Positions 1 to 12,186 of a DNA stretch of 64,000 nucleotides are shown piece by piece (the stretch's first letter is position 1; each line of letters starts with the position of its first letter). Under the pieces are notes generated by a model. That model saw only the letters and a list, made by a program, of their open reading frames with translations, did no database searches and had not been told where the DNA came from. A program made the position numbers and the translations under genes. The stretch is taken from the NCBI GenBank assembly GCA_907163345.1, contig CAJQUN010000479.1:352933-416932 (forward strand). The letters are read 5' to 3'. The stretch comes from Haberlea rhodopensis (taxonomy: Eukaryota; Streptophyta; Magnoliopsida; Lamiales; Gesneriaceae).

Positions 1-203
1 AGAAGAGGTATATGCTAAATAACAGGAACTACAAACCAAAAGCACATGCATACACAGATTATCACACTTCATTCATAAATGCACACACATTTCAGAACAC
101 ACACCGACCTAAGTCATTCAGGGTCATACAAGTGTGGGTTCCGAAAGGACTAATCCTACCTGGACCCAAGTAGGATTGGGTACCAATCATTCTATCGCTT
201 TAA
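1..203 (+). pseudogene. Co-S gag-protease linker, degraded
   Basis: This stretch lies between the missing gag and the recognisable protease. One frame near 130-190 carries a tryptophan-valine-proline-lysine type motif typical of the Sirevirus gag-protease linker, interrupted by stops. The zinc knuckle expected upstream is outside the window. No other feature is seen here. Confidence 0.4.
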
Positions 204-1886
204 TTGCAGGAAACTAGAATGCATCCAGTTCGGAGCTCAGAATGGTTCCTGGACAGCGGATGCTCTAGACATATGACAGGGAATGCGAGCTTACTGTCTG
301 AACTGGTGGACTCCACCGGACCCAGAATAACTTTTGGAGATAACGCGAAAGGTAGAACCGTGGGTAAGAGTAAGATTATCTACGGTAATATCATCATTAA
401 AGATATTCTTTTAGTTGAAAATCTATGCTATAACTTGATTAGCATAAGTCAACTGTGTGACAATGGTCATTCCGTAGAATTCAATCAGCACTCATGCACA
501 ATTAAATCTAATGATGGCAGTATATTACTCGTAGGTAGAAGGCATGATAACACATATAAAATTGATTGGAATCTTAATCAGCCTACTTCCTCTACTTGCT
601 TAGCTGCCCTGAACTCCTCCAAAAATTGGCTTTGGCACAAACAGTTGAGTCACTTAAATTTTAAAACTATTGCCAGTCTGCGTAAACTTGATCTAGTTAT
701 TGGACTGCCCCAAATTGAGTTCTCAAAAGACAAGATCTGTGCAGCCTGCCAACTAGGTAAGCAAATCAGATCCTCCTTTAAGAACAAAGGGAGTAAATCT
801 TCTTCTCGGTGCCTAGAGTTGCTGCATATGGATCTGTTTGGTCCTATACCAGTAACAAGTCTAGGGGGAATGAAGTATACCCTAGTGTTAATAGACGATT
901 ACACTCGTTTCACGTGGGTCTTGTTCCTAAGTGGCAAAGATCAGTCTACTCCAAAGCTGATCAAATTACTGAAAAGACTCCAAAATGAGAAATCGTGTGG
1001 GATAGATAGAATTCGCAGTGATAAAGGTACTGAGTTCACCAATCAATCACTCGAATCATATCTAGATGACCTTGGTATTAAACACGAATACTCTGCAGCT
1101 AGAACTCCTCAACAAAACGGAGTTGCTGAGCGTAGGAACCGCACTTTGAAAGAAGCTGCGCGAACTATGCTCGCGGAATCAGAAATATCGCAGAGATTTT
1201 GGGCAGAAGCTGTCAACACAACATGTTATACGCAGAACAGATCAATGATTAATAAGCGAGCAAATAAAACCCCTTATGAGATCTGGAATGGCAGTAAGCC
1301 AAATATTTCCTATTTCCATGTGTTTGGTTGCAAATGTTTTATTCACAACAATGGAAAGACTCATCTCATCGCTTTTGATGCCAAATCTGATGCTGGAATA
1401 TTCCTTGTCTATTCTACAGTTAGTAAGGCCTTCAGAGTATTTAATAATAGAACTCTTACTGTAGAAGAATCAGTGCATGTAAAATTTGATGAACCTACTA
1501 ACTGTACACTATCTGATATACAAATCAACAACTTGAGTAATCGACTGGAAAGCACTTACATTGACGAAAATGTTGATGATGAGATTGATTACAGAAGCAG
1601 GACTGACTGCTCCTTAGAACCAGAAGTTCCTGAAGCTCAAGCAGAGGAGTCTGCTGGCCAACAAGCACTGCAGCCAGCTACCAATGAAACAGTGGCATCC
1701 ACCTCTACTGCAGTAGAAGGACAAATGAGAAAGATGAGTCTATCAGAACCTCTGACTTGCCTACTCACATCCAATCATCTGAAGAACTCAACACTCTTGG
1801 ACCTTCGCTCCGGTGGAAGAAGGATCATCCACCCGAGCAGGTCATCGGTAACCCTCTTGCTCCTCTACGCACCAGAGGACAAATGA
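204..1886 (+). pseudogene. pol: Co-S pol, part 1: protease and integrase
   Basis: This is the upstream half of a copia polyprotein. The retroviral-type aspartic protease begins at about 250 (core DSGCSRH). A GAG-pre-integrase zinc domain follows at about 620-780 (HKQLSHLN, then CAACQLGK). The integrase core has its three acidic residues in the motifs HMDLFGP (about 825), RSDKGTEF (about 1012) and NGVAERRN (about 1117). Domain order protease-integrase-RT is diagnostic of Ty1/copia. The open frame has no true start here because it should continue from gag. Near 1720-1745 the reading frame slips by one base, and the homologous protein continues in the frame of the next entry, so the last about 150 bases of this ORF are out-of-frame translation. 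It is therefore inactive as read. Confidence 0.9.
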
Positions 1887-3454
1887 TTAATGAATTTCTT
1901 CATGCTGCATTCATATCTCATATAGAACCTAAGAAGATTGATGAAGCTATATTAGACCCAAGTGGGGTAGAAGCAATGCAGGAAGAACTAAATCAGTTTG
2001 AACGAAACAAAGTATGGTATCTTGTACCACGACCACAGCATCACACTGTAATTGGCACCAAATGGGTATTTAGAAATAAATTAGACGAAAATGGTACAGT
2101 AATCAGAAATAAGGCAAGATTAGTTGCACAGGGCTACAGACAGGAAGAAGGCATTGATTTTGATGAAACCTTTGCCCCTGTAGCTCGACTAGAAGCAATT
2201 CGCATATTTCTTGCATTTGCTGCGTTTAAAGACTTTAAAGTCTATCAAATGGATGTTAAGAGTGCATTTCTTAACGGCAAACTCCAGGAAGAAGTTTATG
2301 TTGAACAACCTCCTGGATTTGAAAACCATCAGCAGCCATCTCATGTCTTCCGTCTCAATAGAGCTTTGTATGGTCTAAAGCAAGCTCCCCGTGCCTGGTA
2401 CGAAACCTTATCAAAATATTTGACAGAGCACAATTTTATTATTGGCACGGTGGACAAGACCCTTTTTAAATTCACAAAGGGAGATCATACTCTACTAGTT
2501 CAAATTTATGTTGATGATATTATCTTCGGAAGTACTAACTCAAAATTGTGCGAAAGATTCTCTAAAATTATGCAGGACCAATTTGAGATGAGCATGATGG
2601 GAGAACTATCATTTTTCTTAGGATTGCAAGTCAAGCAATCTAGTGAAGGAATCCTGATAAATCAGTCTAAATACACTAAAGAGCTGCTAAAGAAATATGG
2701 AATGAATACCAGCTCAGCTGCTACTACACCAATGAGCTCATCTGCCAAACTCGACTTGGATAATTCAGGAATACCAGTCGAAGTTACAATGTATCGAGGC
2801 ATTATTGGATCTTTACTATATTTGACAGCCAGTCGACCAGATATTATGTTTGCTGTGTGTATGTGCGCCCGGTTTCAAGCAAATCCCAAGCAGTCGCACT
2901 TCACTGCTGTCAAAAGGATCCTCAAATATTTGAAAGGCACTGAGAATGTTGGTCTATGGTATCCCAGAGACTCAACTTTTAATCTTATTGGATACTCAGA
3001 TGCTAACTATGCTGGATGCAAAATTGACAGGAAAAGCACGAGTGGATATTGTCAATTCCTTGGTGATCGATTGATATCATGGGGATGCAAGAAACAGACA
3101 TCCATAGCAACTTCCACTGCAGAGGCAGAGTACCTTGCTGCTGGAAGCTGCTGTGCTCAACTGCTCTGGATTCAGCAACAACTCAGAGACTATGGAATTG
3201 AGTCCACAGAGGCTCCCATTTTTTGTGATAATACGTCTGCCATTGCTATAACATACAATCCAGTTCTTCATACTCGTACTAAACATATTGACATCCGTCA
3301 TCAGTTTATCAGAGATCATGTTATGAAGAAAGAAATTCGACTGGAGTATATCTCTACCGAACAACAAGCAGCAGACATTTTCACAAAACCCCTACCGGAC
3401 TCTAAGTTTTCTTACTTTCGAAATATTCTTGGTTTAATTGAAATTACTTCTTGA
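1757..3454 (+). pseudogene. pol: Co-S pol, part 2: reverse transcriptase and RNase H
   Basis: This is the continuation of copia pol after the frameshift; homology starts slightly upstream, at about 1722. The reverse transcriptase copies genomic RNA inside cytoplasmic particles. It shows VAQGYRQ and DFDETFAPVARLE, then the active-site motif YVDDI at about 2508-2520. RNase H follows from about 2997 (SDANYAG, later STAEAEY and the terminal TKPL motif). The stop is TGA at 3452-3454. No internal stops occur across 560 codons, so damage in this pol is limited to the single frameshift near 1720-1745. The very close match to Sirevirus-type RT motifs, plus the extra ORF downstream, supports the lineage call. 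Confidence 0.92.
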
Positions 3455-3901
3455 TTATTTCGTTTGGGTAATGATTTCAGGGGGAATTAGTTAGTTTATT
3501 TGCATAAATTTAGGGGGAATTTCAGTTATAGTCCTATCATGGTTATTTAAGCTCAGCTGGTAATACAATGGTCAGCTGCAGTAGGTGTATCCGTACCAGT
3601 AGGACTCTACATCCAGTTGATGCTTTCCTACCAGTCGAACCCTACATACCAGCTGATGTTACCAATTATGCTTTGACAAAAATAACCCTCGATACTTATT
3701 AACCTAATGAACGTCGGAATTCAAATTTACTTTTGTGTAAAATAAATTATTTCACTCCCGCCTAAATCCTGTCCTTTTATTTATTTGTTAAATCTTTTTA
3801 AATCGTTAGATGATCGCCACGTATCAATGTGTCCGCTCATTTACAGTACGACGTTACATATACTTCCACTTTTCACCGCCATTATTTTCTCTACTCTTCA
3901 T
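3455..3901 (+). other. Co-S post-pol spacer with polypurine-like tracts
   Basis: This is noncoding sequence between pol and the extra ORF, which resumes at 22182 after the Co-M insertion. Two copies of a gggggaat tract lie at 3480-3487 and 3513-3520. The part from 3540 to 3670 repeats CAGCTGG, CCAGTTG and ACCAGT words that resemble the CAACTGG array of this element's LTR. The last five bases (3897-3901, ttcat) are the left target duplication of Co-M. Confidence 0.6.
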
Positions 3902-5436
3902 TGTAAGTAACCCCATGAGCATACAACGCAGCGGAATAAAATTTTGGGATTACTAACACCGGATCTATACATAGGGATTCATATCGGATTAGAGAATACA
4001 TAAGAGTCTTACCCTTGTAGCGTGTTTGAAGCAGATTCCACAGAGCAGCACGTCCAACGAACTCCGAGTCACAAACGAAAGTTTTCACCTTCGTCTCTAC
4101 GGTATCCACACGATCAAATCGAAAAGGGATATTCAAGAATAAGTTGCTATACTTATTCTCGAATCAAAACCAAAAACACGGATCAAAACCAATTAACAAC
4201 AACCAATCTCCTTCCTTCACTAGCGGCAGCGACGGCCGAGAGATGGAGAGGAGGCGGCGGCGGTTAGGTCACTTTCTCAAAGTGGCCGAGAGGTTAAGGG
4301 TTTAGGTGGCTAGGTTTTTCGATATCAAACAATGATATGAAAGTCTAATTAACAATTAATCAAAACCTCTTATTTATATTATAAGGCTTTTAATTAAAGT
4401 TCAAGACTTTCTTAAAGTCTTATGGGCCCAAACCCATGATTTAATTAAAACCTTTTAATCACTTAATTAAGACTCTTCTTAATTAATTAATTCATCCAAT
4501 GAATTTAATTTCCCTTATTGATTTAATCTTTTGTGCGACCCGATAGGATCTCGTAATGTTGGCAGTGACATAAAATCTCATTTTATGTCGCAAGCATTGA
4601 GCGGTATCTAGCAACACATCGATGCTACCCAAATTACGAGAATGTCAATCACTCGACATAACCTTTAGAACTCGTGATAATATTAATCATGTAACTTAAT
4701 CCCTTTGTCCTTTGTGTTTAGATTGAACACGAGTCATGGAATAGTCATACTCGTATATTCAATCTTTATTTCTTGATCCCCAAGTAGAACTAGAATAAAC
4801 GAATAAGCTCGATATCTCATATCGACTCATTCGAGCATGGCCATGCATTTTAGTTCTCACTTGATCAAGGGCCAAACACATCTCCTGTTATATAGGAGGG
4901 ACAAATCCTATCTCGATCAGTCAACATCCCTCTACATAATTCGTAGTGTATCCAATAGTCGCCTTTATATATTACCCTGTTACGGGTAACGTTTGACGAT
5001 ATCAAGATACATAACTCCTTATGTTGGGATCTCTGATGATCACAAGTCGTAAGGATTGTATACATTATTATCACTATGAGAATTGCATATGACGATCATA
5101 TAACTATCCATGTTGCATTCTCATGGTGGGTATGTCCAGTACATCGTTCTCTAACATGTACCCATATGTTGATTTGATATCTCATATCAATGAACAATTC
5201 ATCGATCAACATATACTAGTCTCTACGTATTATCATTATCCCTATTCATGATAATACTTGACTAGGGACATCTTTAAGAATAATACAATATTATTCTAAG
5301 GACATTAACATATATATTAATTCACAATGCACAGTTAAAAGAATAATATATAATAATGAATTGCCATTCATAAATCCATAAACATTGTCTGTCTTAAACA
5401 ATCATCTAATGACTTGTCTTAGGGCATATCCCAACA
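3902..5436 (-). repeat. Co-M 3' LTR
   Basis: This direct repeat matches 20643-22176 with few differences. Read on the minus strand it starts TGTTGGG and ends CTTACA. A TATA-like box (plus strand ctttatatat, 4963-4972) sits beside the perfect palindrome GTTACGGGTAAC (4979-4990). The short ORFs at 3891-4267 and 4865-5074 are chance ORFs inside the LTR. Confidence 0.95.
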
Positions 5437-5450
5437 AATCTCCCACTTGC
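5437..5450 (-). promoter_or_regulatory. Co-M polypurine tract
   Basis: On the minus strand this reads as a purine run, aagtgggagatt, immediately before the 3' LTR. This is where copia elements prime plus-strand DNA synthesis. Confidence 0.85.
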
Positions 5451-5451
5451 A

Positions 5452-7998
5452 CTAAGACCACTCAGACATATACCTAATGCCTAGAGATCTAGTATGACGA
5501 TCATGCTTCTGCCGTGACAGCGGCTTCGTCAATGGGTCAGATACATTATCATCTGTTGGTACTTTGCATATTTTAACATCTCCCCTTTCAACGATTTCTC
5601 GAATGAAATGGAAACGCCTAAGTATGTGCTTGGATCTTTGGTGAGATCTTGGTTCCTTAGCCAATGCGATCGCTCCATTGTTGTCACAATAGAGTTCTAT
5701 CGGATCTTTAATGCTAGGCACCACTCCCAGTTCAGAAATGAACTTCCTCATCCAAACAGCTTCCTTTGCTGCATCTGAGGCAGCAATATACTCAGCTTCC
5801 GTTGTAGAATCGGCTACTGTTTCTTGCTTTGAACTCTTCCAGCTCACAGCACCTCCATTTAGGCAATACACATATCCAGATTGCGATCGAAAATCATCTT
5901 TGTCGGTTTGGAAGCTAGCATCAGTGTAACCCATTACATTGAGCTCTTCCTCACCTCCATAAATCAAGAATGTATCCTTAGTCCTTCTCAAGTACTTCAG
6001 GATGTTCTTGACAGCAATCCAGTGACCTTCACCTGGATCAACTTGATATCTGCTCGTCATGCTCAAAGCATACGATACATCGGGACGAGTACATATCATG
6101 GCATACATGATAGATCCAATAGCTGACGCGTATGGAATCTTACTCATGCGTTGTCTCTCATCTGGTGTTGAAGGACACTGTTCCTTCGAGAGATAAATAC
6201 CATGTGTCATAGGCACGAATCCTTTCTTGGATTCTTGCATGCTAAACCTTTTAAGCACCTTGTCTATGTATGTACTTTGACTTAGACCAAGAAGCCTTCT
6301 CGATCTATCTCTATAGATCTTGATTCCTAATACATAGGTGGCTTCTCCTAAGTCTTTCATCGAAAAGCAGTTCCCTAGCCAAATCTTTACAGATTGCAAG
6401 GCAGTGATATCATTTCCAATAAGAAGTATGTCATCTACATACAACACTAGGAAAATGATTACGCTCCCACTGACCTTCTTGTAGACACAAGGTTCATCTT
6501 CGTTTTTGATAAAACCAAACTCTTTGATTGCATCATCAAAACGAAGATTCCAACTCCGAGAAGCTTGCTTCAATCCATAAATGGATCGTTGTGGCTTGCA
6601 TATCTTTCCAGCATCCTTTGGATCGACAAAACCCTCGGGCTGTGTCATGTACACATCCTCGAGCAGATTTCCATTAAGGAAAGCTGTTTTGACATCCATC
6701 TGCCAGATTTCATAATCATGAAATGCAGCTATTGCAAGTAAGATCCTTATGGATTTAACCATGGCCACTGGTGAAAAGGTTTCATCATAGTCAATACCAT
6801 GAATTTGTTTGAATCCTTTTGCAACCAGTCGACCTTTATAGGTTTGTACGTTACCATCCATATCGGTCTTTTTCTTGAAAATCCATTTGCACCCTATGGG
6901 TCGTACCCCTTCAGGTGGATCAACCAAAGTCCATACTTGGTTTGCATACATGGATTCCATCTCAGATTTCATGGCCTCTTGCCATTTCTCAGAATCATTG
7001 CCCATAATAGCTTGTTGATAAGATGACGGCTCATCCTCATCAATAAGTAGTAAGTCACCTTGTTGAGTCACAAGAAATCCATATCTCTGTGGCTCTCGGT
7101 GTTCTCTTACAGACCTACGCTGGGCTTGTGTCTCTTGAGCAGGTACTTCTTCCACAACAGCTTGTGGTGCCTGCTCTGTTTCCATCTCAATCTCAGGTTC
7201 AGTGTTTTCTTGTGGTTGAACTTCACTAAGTTCTATTTTTCTCCCACTGGTTTTTCTAGAAATAAATTCTCTTTCAAGAAATACACCAGTCCGAGCAACA
7301 ACTACTTTGTTCTCGGTGGGATAATAGAAATAGTACCCTTTCGTTTCCTTAGGATACCCCACAAATAAACACTTATCAGATTTGGGTCCAAGTTTGTTGG
7401 TGGCGTGACGTCTAACGAAAGCCTCACAACCCCAAATCTTCATAAAAGACATACTAGGACGCTTCCCAGTCCATATCTCATATGGTGTCTTTTCCACTGA
7501 TTTAGATGGAACACGGTTCAGTAAGAAAATTGCTGTTTCTAGAGCGTGTCCCCAAAACGATATCGGAAGATCTGCATGACTCATCATTGATCTAACCATG
7601 TCTAACAAGGTTCGATTTCTCCTCTCGGATACACCATTCCATTGTGGAGTATACGGAGGAGTGAGCCGTGGGACTATCCCACACTCCTTTAGATAGTCAT
7701 GAAACTCTTGGCTTAAGTATTCACCTCCTCGATCTGATCGAAGGATTTTGATACTCTTGCCAAGTTGGTTTTGTACTTCATTCTTGAAATCTTTGAACTT
7801 TTCAAAGGTTTCATGCTTATGTTTCATTAGGTACACATACCCATATCTACTGAGGTCATCAGTAAATGTAACGAAGTATTGAAAACCACCTCTAGCTTGC
7901 GTACTTATTGGTCCACATACATCACTATGTATTAGTCCCAATAAAACATTTGCCCTTTCAACATGTCCCTTGAAAGGGGCTTTAGTCATCTTGCCCAT
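5452..7998 (-). pseudogene. pol: Co-M pol: integrase, reverse transcriptase, RNase H
   Basis: This is the 848-codon downstream part of a copia polyprotein. The integrase core shows HSDVCGPI (about 7905-7930), RSDRGGEY (about 7725-7745) and NGVSERRN (about 7610-7640), which hold the D, D and E residues. RT shows KGFKQIHGIDYDETFSPVA and the active site YVDDILLIGND (about 6410-6440). RNase H shows YTDASF and STTEAEY and ends with DPLTKPLS. The first methionine at 7998 lies within the CLMGK motif at the end of the GAG-pre-integrase zinc domain, so it is not a real start: the frame should be continuous with gag-protease just upstream. A one-base deletion near 8025-8035 separates them. Apart from this break the protein looks full length. 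Confidence 0.93.
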
Positions 7999-9413
7999 TA
8001 AACAAGATTCGCATGTTTCATATGATTCAAATCAAATGAATCTAATACTCCATCCTTATGAAGTTTAGATATGCGGTTCTCGTTTATGTGGCCCAAGCGA
8101 CAGTGCCAGAGATAAGTCGGATTACAATCATTATTTTTAATCCTTTTAGTATTTATGTTATAGATAGGCATATCAAGATTTAATACATAAAGACCATTCA
8201 CCATTTGTGCATTAGCATAAAACATATCATTTAAATAAATAGAACAACAATTGTCCTTTATTATAAATGAAAAACCATACTTGTCTAAACAAGAAATAGA
8301 AATAATGTTTTTAGTAATTGAAGGCACAAAATAACAGTCTTTTAAAATCAGTGATAAACCAGAAGGTAAAGCTAAATGATAATCTCCTATAGCTAATGCA
8401 GCAACTCTTGCTCCATTTCCAACTCGGAGATCAACTTCACCTTTCGCCAATGTCCTACTCCTTTTGAGATCCTGCACATTTACACAAATGTGAGATCCAC
8501 ATCCAGTATCTAATACCCATGATGAAGAAGTAGATAAATTGACTTCTATAACAAAAATACCTGAAGCGGAAGTCACACTTCCTTTCTTTAGATCCTCCAG
8601 ATATACTTTGCAGTTTCTTTTCCAATGGCCGGTCTCACCGCAATGGAAACAGTTCCCTTCCTTTGCTATCCCTCCCTTTGGCTTTAGTGCAGAAGACTTT
8701 GGCTTAGATTTAGCAAAGACCTTCTTTGCTTTCTTGTTGCATTTAGCTTTGGCCCTTCCTTTGCCCTTATTCACAATAAGGACATTTGTGGCCTTAGTCT
8801 TCTTAGTATTTGCTTCATATGTTCTCAACATACCAAGCAATTGTGGTAAAGTCTTTTCCATGTCCGTCATATTGTAAGTTACTACAAATTGACTGAAGCT
8901 TTCAGGCAACGATTGCAAAATCACATCGGTGGCCAACTCTTGGTCCAATGGAAAACCCAGCTTGTCCAGATTCTCAATGTACCCAATCATCTTGAGCACA
9001 TGAGTTCCAACCAAGCTTCCTTCTACCATCCTGCACTGGAATAACGCTTTAGAGACGTCATACCTCTCTTGTCTAGCTTGCTGTTGGTACAACTGCTTTA
9101 AGTGTTCGATCATATCGAACGCCTCCATTTCCCCATGTTGCTTCTGAAGCTCAGAGTTCATGGTGGCAAGCATGAGGCACCCAACATCAAGTGCGTCACT
9201 CTGATGCTTCTTGTAAGCATCTTTTTCGGTTCTTGTAGCCGTTAGGGGAGGTTCCTCAGCGGGTAAGGGTTCCTCTAGGACATATTGTTTCTTTTCTTGT
9301 TTGAGGACTATCCTCAAGTTCCTATGCCAGTCTAGGAAATTCGTCCCATTTAGTTTGTCCTTCTCAAGGACCGATCGCAGTGATAAAGTGCTAGTAACGT
9401 TGTTAGTTGCCAT
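7998..9413 (-). pseudogene. gag: Co-M gag and protease
   Basis: This is the upstream part of the Co-M polyprotein, starting with ATG at 9413. Gag is of the UBN2/copia type with the N-terminal motif KLNGTNFLDWHRNLR, then a basic segment and a CCHC zinc knuckle CFHCGETGHWKRNC (about 8614-8656) that binds genomic RNA. The aspartic protease motif VLDTGCGSH is at about 8490-8520, and the start of the GAG-pre-integrase domain (LWHCRLGHI) is at about 8085-8115. A one-base deletion near 8025-8035 shifts the frame so that translation ends at 7998 instead of running into integrase. A translational frameshift is possible in principle, but copia elements of this type usually have one continuous frame, so I call it a mutation. 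Confidence 0.9.
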
Positions 9414-9627
9414 GGATATCTACAATATAAATATGCAAAATAAGTTTATGATTTAAATCATTTAACATGGTCTTATATTAAATGATACTCCCACTATTTT
9501 GTTTGAAAAATATCAACCCTCGAAACCTTTAGTGGGCCAAGATCCATATTTCACTTAATCTTGAGTTAGCTTTGGCTAATCGCCCAAGACTCGGTTATTT
9601 AGGTAGACAACACTTTGACAATTATAT
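9414..9627 (-). other. Co-M leader, part next to gag
   Basis: This is A/T-rich untranslated leader of Co-M adjoining the gag start. Its last five bases (9623-9627, tatat) are the left target duplication of Gy-A. No ORF or motif stands out. Confidence 0.7.
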
Positions 9628-10783
9628 TGTGATATCCCCGAAATGATTATGTGTTATTTAAACATTAATCATTGTTGCGAAAATTATGGTATTAATTCTT
9701 TGTGTTGAATTAATAATATTGGGAGATGCATGTGAGGGTGCATGTGTTATGTGTTGGGATTTTGGGGTTGTGGCATGATTAATTGGGGTGTGTGTTAATC
9801 GTTTTGGTAAAGCATGTTTAAAAGGGAATTGAAGTATTTTAGTGAGAAAATACTATAGATATCGTGTGAGGATATTTAATACATCGTGCTAAATACCGGG
9901 ACCAAAACATAACACATCATACCACCCACCACTCAACCACCCCCCTTGACCCATACCCTGCTGCCAGCTGCTGCCCATACCTTTTCCCCCATCTCCCACT
10001 TCACCTCACAAGTCAGAAATCACTTCCTTCTTCCTCACCAAAATCGTCCAACACTTGCTGAACAAGATAGGAAGGAGCTCAACCAATTTTACTACCTAGA
10101 AGCTTGCAAAAATCGGAGCCAAAAGAGGGTGAGAAACCATTTCTGGGTTTGAAATAATTGTTGTTGAAGTTCATACTTTTGTTGGTGTAAAAATGGCATG
10201 TTAGTTTAGGTTTTGTGAAACCTTCGATTCATGTTCATATGAGGTGTTTTTATGAAGCTTCCAGTGTTTTTCCTTGAGCTTATTACATGTTTTATGTGGA
10301 AGATTTAAGCATGTAAAGTAGAGTGTTCGAAAATCTGGGTAGATATTTCCCCTGTTTTTCTGGAAAAACGTGGACTGGGAGTGATTTTGAAGGGGTGATA
10401 TTATGCATGTTAGATGGGTTTTAGAGTAAACCTTCGATGTGAAAATATGCATGGTAGTCTTGTGAAGCCCTTGGCATGTTTGTTCGAGAATGATTTATGA
10501 GTTATGTTATAGTTTTTATAGCATGAATTGAAGTACTCGAAATCTGGAAAGGAAATGTGTTGTCCTGTTTCAGGAAATGTTGATTGAGTACCTGTGTAAA
10601 TGGTCGATTTCAATGCATGTGGGCTTATGTTAGAGTGTAAATTTGGTATAAATACACTCACGGTAGTGTGTATTAACTGCTAGCATGTTGGTCTTGGCAT
10701 GTTGTATGTCTTACATGTTAGAATGAAAGGTGTGAATATCAGTGTTGAACATTCTGGAAATTTATCGCGCACAGACCATGTGG

Positions 10784-10930
10784 CGATCGATCGCCACAAA
10801 TGGCGCGATCGATCGCCGAGGTCCAGTAGCCAAAATCAAAGGCACGCGATCGATCGCCATAAAAGGCGCGATCGATCGCCATGGGGCAGAGGAGTTTGGC
10901 GATCGATCGCCAAGGGGTAGCGATCGATCG
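10784..10930 (+). repeat. Array of six CGATCGATCG palindromes in three pairs (Gy-A 5' LTR)
   Basis: The 10-bp palindrome starts at 10784/10806, 10847/10869 and 10900/10921, giving pair spacings of 22, 22 and 21 bp. The second copy of a palindrome is the complement of the first, so each pair can form a hairpin. Outer flanks are complementary in pairs 1 and 3 (GG/CC, TGG/CCA). Spacer sequences differ between pairs. Confidence 0.95.
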
Positions 10931-11023
10931 CCAGAGACAAAATTTTGAAATATTGATATTTTGTTGGATTTTTGATTTTGGATCATATATTGGCATCTAA
11001 TATTATGTTGTACACTGGTGTAG

Positions 11024-11087
11024 AGCCTTCACAGACGGCTACACAACGCAGGGGATAGAGTCCCACCACACACTACTTTTTGGAAAG
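11024..11087 (+). other. Candidate mini-exon in Gy-A LTR
   Basis: This 64-nt segment lies between an acceptor-like gtgTAG (11021-11023) and a strong donor-like AAAG|GTACGTAAG (GT at 11088). The same acceptor-segment-donor block recurs at similar size in Gy-B, Gy-C, LARD-D and LARD-F. Splicing is inferred only from sequence. Confidence 0.4.
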
Positions 11088-11973
11088 GTACGTAAGCGAC
11101 GTACGGGCATCCCAACGGTAACATGTATTTATGTTTTGTCTGTGTGATACATGATGAATGCAATGTGATGCATTATGAGTTGATACATGTTATTATGCAT
11201 TGTTGTTGCATATTGTGATGTGGGATAAAGAGATGCATTCCACGAGTCAGGGCGATCACGGTTAAGGTGTTAATGCTTACGCTTTACCGCTAAAAATGTG
11301 GAGCGGGAGGGGGGAGGCTCGCTTGCACATGGAGGCGGGTTTATACCATACTGAGCGAGGACGAGATACCGCTAGTATGAAGAAGCGAGGATGAGATACC
11401 GCTTGTTTTGAGATTATGAAAGCGGAGAAGTATTAAAATAACTGATGATGATTGACTCAAGAAAAAGAGGAAATGTCATGACATTCATTTGTGAAACCAT
11501 ACATTCATATAATGTGTTATATTATGAATTATGGTACAGGGACAACCAATGGGCATTGTAAATGCGATGGAAATAAAGGAAGTGATTTGTATTTTATGAT
11601 TGTGCATTTACGCCTTATTTTTCATATTATGTTGAATATGAATTGTGTTATGCTCATGTGTTGGGGGTTGTCTTTGTAGGTGCTTTTGATGTTGAGAACC
11701 AGGGTCGGGGTTGAGAAGCTGAGCTGTAAGGAGAGCTACAGGATTAGCTGCATGATTTGAGAAAATTTTATATAGCTTCTACTTGTAGTAGAATAAGACT
11801 ATAGTGTAGCACCTTTTGTGGGAATTTGTGAAATTCCTTTTGAAACTTTTGCTACTGTATTCCTTAAGCTCAGGATAATCAACATGACTCTTTACTCTGA
11901 TTTATTCACATGAATGTTTAGTTCTCTTAATCGCACCTATTAGTAGATTGAGATATCGGGGGTCTCACATTAG

Positions 11974-11985
11974 TGGTATCAGAGC
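11974..11985 (+). promoter_or_regulatory. Gy-A primer-binding site (initiator tRNA-Met)
   Basis: TGGTATCAGAGC lies four bases after the LTR end. It is complementary to the 3' end of plant initiator tRNA-Met, which primes minus-strand synthesis. Confidence 0.93.
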
Positions 11986-12186
11986 AGTGGTTAGATAACC
12001 AGGGAAGAGTGAAGGGTAGCCTTTAGAGACAAGTTGGCTAGGTATTCATTGTTGGGCATGTTATGCATGTGATGCATATTGTTGTATAAGGTTATACTAA
12101 CATGCTTTTGAATATGATACTCTTGTTATCTAACGGCTTATACTATGAACTGCTTTTGGTATTGTTGTTAACTCTTGTGTTGTAGC

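Larger units (their letters stand above)
9628..11969 (+). repeat. Gy-A 5' LTR
   Basis: This 2,342-bp LTR starts tgtgatatcccc and ends gggggtctcaca. It contains a pyrimidine-rich stretch (9918-9980), a TATA-like tataaata (10648), six CGATCGATCG palindromes (10784-10930), donor-like and acceptor-like splice words, and CCGCT/AGCGA repeats (11280-11430). The short ORFs inside come from these repeats and are not genes. Confidence 0.95.

Noticed and set aside
4022..4267. 81-codon ORF present in both Co-M LTRs
   Set aside because: It lies in the LTR, runs antisense to the element, matches no family, and its repetition is explained by LTR duplication.
10699..10996. Overlapping ORFs on both strands rich in Asp-Arg-Ser and Ile-Asp-Arg
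   Set aside because: They are translations of the CGATCGATCG array, open on both strands because the palindrome has no stop in several frames.
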